Origin: Lepas anatifera
Lineage: Eukaryota; Arthropoda; Thecostraca; Lepadidae
NCBI GenBank assembly: GCA_034440635.1
Contig: JAOTON010001702.1
Coordinates: 558,001 to 622,000, forward strand
Direction: 5' to 3'
Length of the DNA: 64,000 bases
The notes under the pieces were generated by a model. That model made no database searches. It saw only the letters and a list, made by a program, of their open reading frames with translations, and was not told the DNA's origin. Position 1 is the stretch's first letter; each line of letters starts with the position of its first letter. Below, in pieces: positions 46,231 to 57,300 of the stretch. A program made the translations under genes and the position numbers.

Positions 46231-46235
46231 TGGTA

Positions 46236-46415
46236 GAAATGGGGCGGGTTTGTGTACTGGTTAGCAGGCTTACTTTTCATGGGCCGACCCGGGTTCAAGG
46301 CCCTGCGAATTCTCTGAGCAAGGAGCAACTTGGCTGCCGGGAAACTCTTCCAACAGGGAAAGGGTTGGTGACACCATATAACCTTGGCAGTTGGTGTGTC
46401 AATAAGCTCAAAGTC
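46236..46415 (+). mobile_element. SINE-A copy c
   Basis: Head TGTGTACTGGTTAGCAGG, B box GGGTTCAAGGCCC, then GGTGACACCATATAACCTTG and GCAGTTGGTGTGTC. It belongs to the same family as the copies at 42950 and 43232. Confidence 0.8.
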
Positions 46416-46873
46416 TGAAGGAAGAACAAACTCTGCAAATGACTCTCTACGGTATTTTCTATCACCAAGTCATGTCGCGCTTCATCCCCCCCCCGGCTCA
46501 CCAGAATCTCGACCCAGTTTCCCCCTACTGGAATCCTGGACCCGCCAGTGCCCCTTTGCGTACTGTTTGGCTGCGTCCTGGGCTCCAGTGACATATAGAG
46601 TTAGCGGTGATAATTAGTGATATCTGGAAATGAGTTCTCTTGAGCAAAGGTGATGGAACACATTTAAGCCTACACATGAATTCATATTATACAGTAGAGT
46701 AAAACACTCACGAGGCAGTATAAACCGATAAGTGATAAGTGGTAATACATTTGTGTTATTCGAGTATACGTTTTGCAAAACGATAAAGAAAACGCCAAAG
46801 CTCAATATGCTCACCTGTCTCGGCATTGACACAGGGAACACTTCAATGCGGTCAGTATCAATAGTATCAGCAG

Positions 46874-47255
46874 CAGTGGCGGATCCAGCCGGTCGGTTGG
46901 GGGGGGGCAAGCCAAATTCGAAAAGCAAGAAAAAAGTCAGCGCTGAAAGGTATTGCCACAATTTAACTAGACAGTGGGTTTTTGGGGTACCTAAACCAAA
47001 GTCCGAAGGCAAAAAAATCACCGGCTGAAAGGTATGCCCACCAGATGTTTTTTTCCTATCCATGGCCCAATGTTTACACTGAAGTTGACTGGTTCTGTTT
47101 GAAGTTGAGAGTTGAAGCACCAAACCCATGCTTATACACTAAAAAAAGAGGCCGGGCAAAAAGGACGTCGACAGCTTTCGGGGGAGGGCAAAAACATACT
47201 TTTGCCTCGAGCTTTTCCGTTTGGGGTAAATGCCTTTCCCCTGGATCCGCGCCTG
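46874..47255. mobile_element. hAT-type MITE, 382 bp, with exact 8-bp target duplication
   Basis: Left CAGTGGCGGATCC and right GGATCCGCGCCTG, flanked by ATCAGCAG at 46866-46873 and 47256-47263. The right half (TTCGGGGGAGGGCAAAAAC and GAGCTTTTCCGTTTGGGG) is the inverted equivalent of 24285-24345. Confidence 0.88.
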
Positions 47256-47269
47256 ATCAGCAGTTTCCA

Positions 47270-48100
47270 AATTCTCATGATTCATGCAAATAGGTACCTT
47301 AAAGATACTCGCCATGTGGTTTACTGCAAGGCTGAAAAAAGTTCAGGATGATTTACGGACCGTTGGTCTCTAATGCTGCCATACAAACTTTTCGGGACGC
47401 AGACGGCTGAATAAAACAGGAAATTGCAGTTTCACTTATGTGATGTAGGAACAAGGCTTTCCTTAGCATGTGCAAGCAAAACAAGCAGATGCTTAAAAAG
47501 AAATGAAGCGAAGCAAGTGAGGATGCAGAGTTCCATTCCTCATGACCGTCATATTTTCAGGAAACGAATATAAGAGCTAATGCAGCACTGCCTTGTGTTG
47601 AAAAGTAATTTTCTTCTACAGAATAATATATGATGAAGATGAAATGAAAATAATCATCTTTCATGATGGAATGAAAGAGGATCAATGAAGATGAAACGTG
47701 TTTCAAAGGACTATGTATATTTTTTCAGAGGAATACCCATTTCATGGCAATGAGTATTGCCAACGTCCCTTACAGCTTTAAAAACATACAAGGTTCTGCC
47801 CGTAAAGCTTTCCCACTTGATATCTTTATTTATCAGATTCCAGTCTCTGGACATTTTCTTTTCTCCTACAAGAAATTCGAGACACATGTGACGTTTAAAG
47901 AAACTACGGCACTGCCTCGAGGAAGGATTGTTCCTTCCCTCCTCTTTTACTGTATACTGCTTTTATTCATTTCGTTTTTTTTTGCTTTTTGATATGCTAG
48001 ATTTCATTTTTTACCATTATGTTTTAGATTCAAACACTTTGAGCCGAGTTCCAGTCGTGCATTAAGGGCGCATCTCTCTCTGCCTCTAACCTATCTTAGA
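47270..48100. other. No exon recognised upstream of the protease
   Basis: AT-rich sequence. I looked here for a signal-peptide exon ending in phase 1 and did not find a convincing one. Confidence 0.4.
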
Positions 48101-48181
48101 TTCTAGGCTCAGGTGAGGGGTTGTGACCTCGTGTCGGCACTAAACACGTTTGTTTTGTAACTGCGTACTTCCATGTTGCAG

Positions 48182-48320
48182 CAGCCGGTCTGGACGGGTC
48201 ACCACGGGCAACACGTCAGCTGGGCCGCTGGACCTACAACCTGGCACAGACGGTGGTGCCGCCCGGCTGGCCGGGACTCCCAGCGGGCGTCACAAACGAC
48301 TGTAGTACTCGCGACGGCCG
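48182..48320 (+). CDS. Protease exon 1 of those visible: pre-clip region and first clip cysteine
   Basis: Acceptor CTTCCATGTTGCAG, donor GTAGGT. The usable frame reads [20 protein letters not shown] then [10 protein letters not shown] and ends with two bases of a codon. The next exon supplies the third, giving R then SGLC. That join produces the C-x-T-x-x-G-x-x-G-x-C spacing of a clip domain, which is strong support. The start could be 48182 or 48185, since two AGs lie 3 bp apart. Confidence 0.8.
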
Positions 48321-51300
48321 GTAGGTAACAGGTGGCTCTGAATGTAGGTGTGCTCTAAACACGCGCATTGACGGGGGTCTAAGCCACCTTCTCTTTGTCG
48401 GCGAGGGGGCGGATACCCACCCCCCTCCTAAGGTCTCGAGAATCACGCTAGGTAGCGAAAAACGGTAAACGGTGTTGGGTAGCCCATCCATTTCTCAATC
48501 AAAAATATTTGGACCATTTTTTTGTCAGGCCACTAGAGGTCAAAACATGCCCTCATAGGGATATCATGTAAATGAAGGTTTTCGGTCATTACATTTGAAA
48601 GATGGATAAAAACAATTTCAACCATTGCAATCCTCACATCAAGCCAAATCAAATGATTTATAATATGACCTTGCTAGGTCAAATCAGGTCAAATATGTCA
48701 TTTGGCCTGACCTGAGGTCAGGTCAAGGTCTAATTTGGTCCAAATGCATATCATTAGAACTGCAAAGGCAAGGCCAATCTAATGAAGCTAAAATAAACAC
48801 TCTGTCACCATCAATTACCAAGTTATTTAGTTACAACCAATTTTCCCATGTATTTCCAATGGATAAATCATGGCTTGTACCTGACCTTAGGTGATTGATA
48901 TACAAATACCGGAACATATTTTAGAGAACTCGGTGGCCCATTATGTGGTATTAGTTTCAATCGGATTAGTTCTCCCTGTTCCGACTTATGGTATCTTGAA
49001 CTTTTTTTAGGTCAGGTCACTTGACCTATACTAGTGACCTGACCTGAGATGCCCTAACCTTAAAATGTTGGCAAAAGCTGTAAAATAATCAGATAAAAGG
49101 TATGCCAAGTACGTTTATTCTGTCACCAAAAAACCGAGGAGGGAGGGGGCAGGTACCCGCCCCCGTCAATGCACGTGCTAAACCTGACAGCAGAGTCAAC
49201 TTTTCAGTGAATTTTTTAAAGAGAATTTTGATGTAATATTTTTACTACTTTTTATCCAGTTAATTCAAGATACAGAATACGATATACGAACATAAATCGC
49301 CTGAGAAAGGTGCACAGATAATTTATCCATCACCAAGCGCAGATATAGCTAAAGCGAGCAGGTGAAAATCGAAGCTTTAATCATAGCTGCCAATAATAGA
49401 AATAAAGGGCTTTTGTAGCAGAGAAGTACTCCGGCACCGTTTCAATGATACAGCGGAACTGATACCACATACTTAGACGGCTGGAAGCTATTGAGCCAGC
49501 TCTCGGTACACATAGCTTCCGTGTCCCAAAAGAACAGCGGTGAGAACTCGATGATTTTGTCCAAATTTCGATAACGATAACTAGATAAGCTTTTCCTAGG
49601 ACGACGACTTCTACGACAGCCCTATAATGAAATCAGTGACATCGATAAAGCGATAGCGATAACTCTGCTCAATAGTTTGATCTAGAGCACACGGAAGTTC
49701 GCTTTAGGCTAAATGTAGCCATTAAACAACTTTTACGATTATTTACTACAAATTTTAGTATAACGCAAAGGTGTACCAAAAAGTAATCCTTCACTAAACA
49801 GGTGACAGTTTGTAAGTTTTGGTAGAACTATAAATACATACAGAACAGAGCAACTCTACGCAAACTAGGAAAACACATCCATCTAGAGTGGAAAAGGAAC
49901 TCGTCCCTATCTCTCTATACCTCGCCAAACAAACACAAATCGATCTATTTGGCCGAACTGCTGTGGGCATTATGTTGTATGAAGATGGGCTGTGCTGGAA
50001 AAAGCTGACGAACACGATGGGGAAGTTCTCTAAACTATCCTCACTCGGTTCCCCCTCGGTAATGACCTCTTCTCCCTCCTCTGCTCGCTCAGGCTGGGAC
50101 AGGCACTAGTTGCCTTTAGCAACACAAATATCTCAACATCACAAATATCAAACTTTTCAGGGATGCAGACGTGTTTCTCTTGGGCTTCAAGATCTCTCAA
50201 GCTGTTGAGCACACCCTCTCCGCCACGCGCGAACTGGGAATGGTCTTGTAGCGGTTGAACAGGTTGCGAAGTCGTGGGAGAGGTTGCCGAACTTTGCTCC
50301 GAAACCAGCGGCGAGCCTGATACCGTTCAGCGTGGTTACCGGCGCAGGTTTTAAGTTTTTATCAATAAGAGATAAAATCGGCCAGTTCATAGTTTATAAA
50401 ACTATTTCAAATCCACAGTCAGTAAGCATATTTCGCCTAGGGTACACGATCACAATTGCCACCTCTCAACTACTACGTGCTAAACGGATCGGAGGTGAAG
50501 CCATGCTCAAAACCGAGGTCGGATCAAAATGGTCCATCTTGTCAAAATAAATGGCTATTCACACAATCTGATCCAGCGCACTAAAACTTGAATTTTCAGA
50601 GTAAATATAACGAAACAGTCTCCTCTTAGAACAAAAGAACTCCCACAGACATCACTTCCTTTCCTTCTGTTGCACGCTGGAACTGGAGGGTGGATAAAAG
50701 CGTAATGCTATATACAAGATGACATATCAGCTCGGCGCTAAAACTTATATTTGGGAAAGTAGCCGTATGATCAGGAAACGTTTAATGGAGCATCTGAGGG
50801 ATGCCAAAAGCTAAACAAAAGGGCCTTCTCGAAGAACACATCGAAAAGGAACATTTACAACACACATCTAAAGACCGCAATACACGAAGGCATTTCTTAT
50901 ACTATGTAAATATGTAGCATATATCAACATTTGTGAGTCAATAGAGATAAAAATGGCTGAAAATCATGTCATCCTGGACAATCATCAAGCCGGCACAATA
51001 CCATTAGGTCAACAGGGCGGGACCAGGTAGGCGGACGAGGGAGGGAAAAGTTTACTGGTTTAATTATTTGTGGGAAGAGCCAATATCGTGCCTCAATGCA
51101 TGTTGGTGACCTGCTTGTTAGACTGACTTTCGTGTACTTCAAATTTCGTAGAGATGTGAGGACGCGAGATTTATTATCGCGCGGCGACCGCAGGGTCTCT
51201 CCCTACGTATGGATAAGCCTTTGCCTATGAGCGACACGGCCCGGTCCGGCCTGTCACGCTGAAGTCTCCGAAAGGGTGCAGCATACCTTGATCGGGTTTT

Positions 51301-54300
51301 CACCGTGTTATAGTTAAATCATCGAATTTCTGTTATTTATTGCACTATAACTCGTTTTTACCTTCAATGAACACGTTAGAAAATGGGTGTGAAAGGACCA
51401 CCAATGCTGTGGTTGATTGGTGAAGATCCATTTTATCCCAAGTCAAACAGCTCGCAGGCACGTGCACGGCAAAGAGGTGAGCAGATTTCACACCCCCCAC
51501 GCTGCACCTTAGTCCTCTCCAGTCACACAGATACTCTGCACCTTAGTCCTTCAGTCCACGCTCTGCCTTAGTCCTCTCCAGTCACACAGCTCCTCTGCAC
51601 CTTAGTCCTCTCCAGTCACACAGATACTCTGCACCTTAGTCCTCTCCAGTCACACAGCTCCTCTGCACCTTAGCCCTCTCCAGTCACACAGCTTCTCTGC
51701 ACCTTAGTCCTCTCCAGTCACACAGATACTCTGCACCTTAGTCCTCTCCAGTCACACAGCTCCTCTGCACCTTAGCCCTCTCCAGTCACACAGCTCCTCT
51801 GCACCTTAGTCCTCTCCAGTCACACAGCTCCTCTGCACCTTAGTCCTCTCCAGTCACACAGCTCCTCTGCACCTTAGTCCTCTCCAGTCACACAGATACT
51901 CTGCACCTTAGTCCTCTCCAGTCACACAGATACTCTGCACCTCAGTCCTCTCCAGTCACACAGATACTCTGCACCTTAGTCCTCTCCAGTCACACAGCTC
52001 CTCTGCACCTTAGTCCTCTCCAGTCACACAGCTCCTCTGCACCTTAGTCCTCTCCAGTCACACAGCTCCTCTGCACCTTAGTCCTCTCCAGTCACACAGC
52101 TACTCTGCACCTTAGTCCTCTCCAGTCACACAGATACTCTGCACCTTAGTCCTCTCCAGTCACACAGATACTCTGCACCTTAGTCCTCTCCAGTCACACA
52201 GCTCCTCTGCACCTTAGTCCTCTCCAGTCACACAGATACTCTGCACCTTAGTCCTCTCCAGTCACACAGCTCCTCTGCACCTTAGTCCTCTCCAGTCACA
52301 CAGCTCCTCTGCACCTTAGTCCTCTCCAGTCACACAGCTCCTCTGCACCTTAGTCCTCTCCAGTCACACAGCTGCTCTGCACCTTAGTCCTCTCCAGTCA
52401 CACAGATACTCTGCACCTTAGTCCTCTCCAGTCACACAGATACTCTGCACCTTAGTCCTCTCCAGTCACACAGCTCCTCTGCACCTTAGTCCTCTCCAGT
52501 CACACAGCTCCTCTGCACCTTAGTCCTCTCCAGTCACACAGCTCCTCTGCACCTTAGTCCTCTCCAGTCACACAGCTGCTCTTCACCTTAGTCCTCTCCA
52601 GTCACACAGATACTCTGCACCTTAGTCCTCTCCAGTCACACAGATACTCTGCACCTTAGTCCTCTCCAGTCACACAGATACTCTGCACCTTAGTCCTCTC
52701 CAGTCACACAGCTCCTCTGCACCTTAGTCCTCTCCAGTCACACAGCTCCTCTGCACCTTAGTCCTCTCCAGTCACACAGCTCCTCTGCACCTTAGTCCTC
52801 TCCAGTCACACAGATACTCTGCACCTTAGTCCTCTCCAGTCACACAGCTCCTCTGCACCTTAGTCCTCTCCAGTCACACAGCTCCTCTGCACCTTAGTCC
52901 TCTCCAGTCACACAGTCTCTGCACCTTAGTCCTCTCCAGTCACACAGATACTCTGCACCTTAGTCCTCTCCAGTCACACAGCTCCTCTGCACCTTAGTCC
53001 TCTCCAGTCACACAGCTCCTCTGCACCTTAGTCCTCTCCAGTCACACAATCCTCTGCACCTTAGTCCTCTCCAGTCACACAGCTCCTCTGCACCTTAGTC
53101 CTCTCCAGTCACACAGCTCCTCTGCACCTTAGTCCTCTCCAGTCACACAGCTCCTCTGCACCTTAGTCCTCTCCAGTCACACAGATACTCTGCACCTTAG
53201 TCCTCTCCAGTCACACAGATCCTCTGCACCTTAGTCCTCTCCAGTCACACAGATACTCTGCACCTTAGTCCTCTCCAGTCACACAGCTCCTCTGCACCTT
53301 AGTCCTCTCCAGTCACACAGCTCCTCTGCACCTTAGTCCTCTCCAGTCACACAGCTACTCTTCTCACGCAGCTCTACAGAACAGGCTGGAAGTGCTAGGC
53401 TGGGTTGGAGACCACTTTCTCGGCGTATGAGGGAAATTGTGGGAGAGAGATTTCTAAATGTTAGAATGAAAGAATATATCATCAATTAACAAATTCATGA
53501 CATGCAAAGCATAACTTTTATCATCTAGCCATTGGGATTCAGTACGCCAACATATCGAGAACAGCATTCTTCAGACCTTGTTACATCTGTCTAAATTTCA
53601 CTTGCCGCGTACCATTTAGTGCGTGTCTGATTTCACACGTCTGCTCCTTCTTTCTCTACATCGAATTCTAATTTCACGGCGCAGCACTATCCGCCGAAAG
53701 TAATTTGCAAATGCCGAGGGCTCCGGTTAAAACTATGTATTTGATGCCTTACGTTGTCTGTGTCAGGTCTGGCTTGTGCGTGGCGCGCTCGATTTGCTAC
53801 TGGACTCGCAACCTGCCGCCGGACAGTGCCATAGAGAGGTCGCTGGGCCAGTGCACTCCTGCCGCCGGCCGCGCCTCGCTCTACCCATCCCAGCCGTTGG
53901 TCCGAGCGGTGTGCTGCCCCGGACTCTTCGGCGGCAGCACAAGCCCGGTATCCCCCACCACAACACCGAGACCCCCAGTGGCCGTTACCAACTGGTGGCA
54001 AACAACCAAACCAAGCTCCACAACCAGACGGAGCACCACACCCAAACGAAGCACCACATCCACACGCAGCACAACCAGACGGAGCACTACAACCAAAAGA
54101 ACATCACCAGTGATCCCTCAGGTAACGCAATGGTGGCAGACCACAGAGGATCCAAATCGAGTCTCAGTGACCGAGACCACACCAAGGCCAATCACGTCAG
54201 CGGCGACAACGACCACAACCAAGAAGCCTCCCACAACGACTAAGAAACCTGTGACCACTACCAAAAGGACGACCTCGAAGCGCCCCACCACCACAAAAAG

Positions 54301-57300
54301 GACAACCACGAAGCGCCCCACCACGACCCGGAAGCCGACAAAACCGTCCACGACCACTAGGCGGCCGGTGCCGTCGATTCCCACCATTCCACCGATCATC
54401 ACACACCCCTGGCAAGCCAGCTCAACGTCTCCGCGTCCGCAGCAGACCACTGGCTGGTGGGAGACGACGGCCAGCTCAGCGGCCACCTCTGCCGCGTCCG
54501 GCTCAACCACGCGACCACCGACACCCTCCACTACCGCATGGTGGGAGACAACTGTAAGAACCACCACCACACCGCGACCGACACCCCCCACCACCGCCTG
54601 GTGGCAGTCCACCAAAGCTCCCACCACTTCATCCAAAGTCACATCGCCAACTCCAGGCTCGGTGGAGGAGAGCAGCGTGGACTTCTCCGAGTGTGGCACC
54701 AGGAACCTGGAGGCCGACCGAATCGTCGGTGGAGAAGAGGCCGCCAAAGGAGAGTTCCCCTGGATAGTAAGTGCGAACTGGTCGACAGCAGAGCAGGAAA
54801 GCCTGACTTGAGATCACTAGACATTCCGGAGCTATAAACTCTGCCTCCAAATACAATGAATGGTCGTCCTCGCCCCTGTGTATGGTATAATTATAGAAAC
54901 AGTTCACGGGTACAATGTTAGGTGTCATAGCAAAAGCATCACGATGGATGTTTTACTCTGGGCTGGGTTGGACTTCCACCCGCGAGGGTGGGAGGCGAGG
55001 CTAGAACTAAAAGGCCATCTTGCAGAACAGTGAAATTGTAATATACCTGAAAAACTCGAATCTTTACGTGAGATCAATCCGATAAGCGGAGGAAAAGGCA
55101 GATAAAATCAGCCGAGTGTCGGAGCAGGGAGCGCTCCCCAGTTTTCTCCGCTATTGACGGCCAATGTCACAGTTAAAACACCTCTTGCAGCAGGCACGAT
55201 ACTCAGTCTGGCCCGTTCCTGTTGCCTGTGCCTCCCCCACCGCCACAGCCGACTCACAATCACGTGATGTTCTTTACAGGCCGCGATATTTAAGGGCAAG
55301 CTGCAGTTCTGTGGAGGTTCTCTCATCGACAAGACGCACATTCTGACCGCTGCGCACTGCGTCGCCCAGTGAGTTCTGAGCTTTGTACCCGTACCGGCAG
55401 GTTCCCGTAGGCAGGGTCCCGCCATCCGGTGTTAGGCACACACACTTCCGGTGTCAGCCCGGTGAGAGGCGAGTGACGCATATATACCCTGTTCCTCTAT
55501 TTCTGGCATCATCTCAATTTTCTCTTTGACAAAATTATAACAATCTACTAGCTGTTGTCTTTTGTCTTGCGTGGGAGCCTACACTGCTATCAATTTAACA
55601 GATAATGTATTTAAAATAAGATATAAGACTACTAAACGTCCATCACCAGCAACGTACTGAATATTTACTTCGCAAACTCCTTGAGTTGCCCTCGGGAGCA
55701 GAACAGCCACTCCACGCTCCGTAATAGTAGGTCCATGAGAATATATTAAACGGGATCCTCATTCAGACTGACAATACTTAACATCGTGAATAGAAAAGTG
55801 AGTTTCTTGTGATATGGCTATTTGATTTTTGTGATTAACATGAAGAAATCGAAATATCGCCCGCCTTTTCGTTGATGATCACATTCCTCGGACATTGAGT
55901 TTCAGCATTTTTAAATCAGGCATTACTTGGAATTAAATGCCCCAGGTTGGTTTGTAACTCATTATATTTGTTTTGGACCAAACATCAAACTATAATCTTG
56001 TGAACTTTTGACAGGCTGTAGCAAACTCCGGAAAACAATGATGTATTGGCAATATCCAGCGCTATTTCCACACCGAGTGAACACTGCCCCCATCCCCCTC
56101 CGCACACCTTGCGTAACGCAGCGACGAAAACGGGTCGCTCGCCCACTGCGCAAGGAGACCTCGAAGCGAGAGGTCTGAGGCGAACGAAGAAAAACGGAAG
56201 ATGAAACCTGAAAAAACAACTACCACAAACGCACAACTATATGGTGCACGTGGGATATGAAAGAAGACGAATACAGAATTCAGGACACCTTCATTGAAGA
56301 GCCACTCACGTGATTTTGGTTGAACGAGACTCGTCCTACCACTCACGAACATGCACCGCGTACTTGCGGGAAAGTATTATCCCCTCTTGAACTTGTTACC
56401 CGTTCAGATTTGCGGTAATTGTCAAGTCCGTTATCTGCTGAGTTCGAAATTCCTAGCCTAACATCACCTTCACCATGTTGTCCTGCAAATTGTCGAGATG
56501 TGATTAATTTACTCCGCCTGTTGTTTAACTAGCCACTTCTCCAAGTGTAATGTAGCATTTCAATTTGTGTTTTCTCAGACTGTCATGCATAGCGTTCATC
56601 CTTTGCAGATGTATGACGTCAAGAGTGCTGGATATACTGCATAGGCGTGAACACTTTTTGGACTCATTTCTCCCTTTTTATCAGTTTATTTTTCACTCTC
56701 GACGGACATAAGGGTTATCGAGAAAAAATAACTTGTCCACCTTGTCTTGTTTTTTTCTGGCTGCTTGACATGAACATTAGCATGTCGCGGTGACCTCCAT
56801 TTTCCCGTAACTGATCTACCCACTTGGCTCACCGAGGTCGTTTGAATGTTGTTTTTCTTAATTTCTACCCATTTCGGGGTTTGATGGCCCAGTAACCAGG
56901 AAGATAAATAACATCAAATAGCGCCTCGTCTGATTCTTCTCGATGAGAGCAATTGAGTAAGACATAATTTAAATATGTCAGTTTATTTTTCCTCATAACA
57001 AGCCTAGTACTGTAAAAATTCCGCACAAATTAACTCATATACGGGTAAATTAGGCACCCAAAATAATGTAGACATCGTTGAAGGCTGCACTCCACAATTT
57101 AAAATGAATCCATTGTTGATTTAGAATGCTCTGGTGCTCTGGTGAATGCTATTGTGGGCCTTTTCTATTGTGTGTGGAAATGATATTGTGAATGCTATTG
57201 TGTGTTCGTCCCTGGCAGCATCTCAGCAGTGTGCCTATCTCTGACAGCATACCGGCTGTGTGTCTGTTCCCGGTAGCGTCTCAGCTGCCTATCTCTGATA

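Noticed and set aside
47744..47992. 82-residue plus-strand frame as the protease signal-peptide exon
   Set aside because: Its hydrophobic segment is at the C-terminal end and it lacks a donor in the needed phase.
3010..53365. CRISPR array
   Set aside because: The regular repeats are contiguous or have no unique spacers, and the DNA is eukaryotic.
53705..53766. Protease start at the upstream end of the open frame (53705 or ATG 53711)
   Set aside because: No signal peptide is visible there, a good acceptor lies at 53764-53766, and the upstream exon at 48182-48320 joins in phase to give the first clip cysteine.
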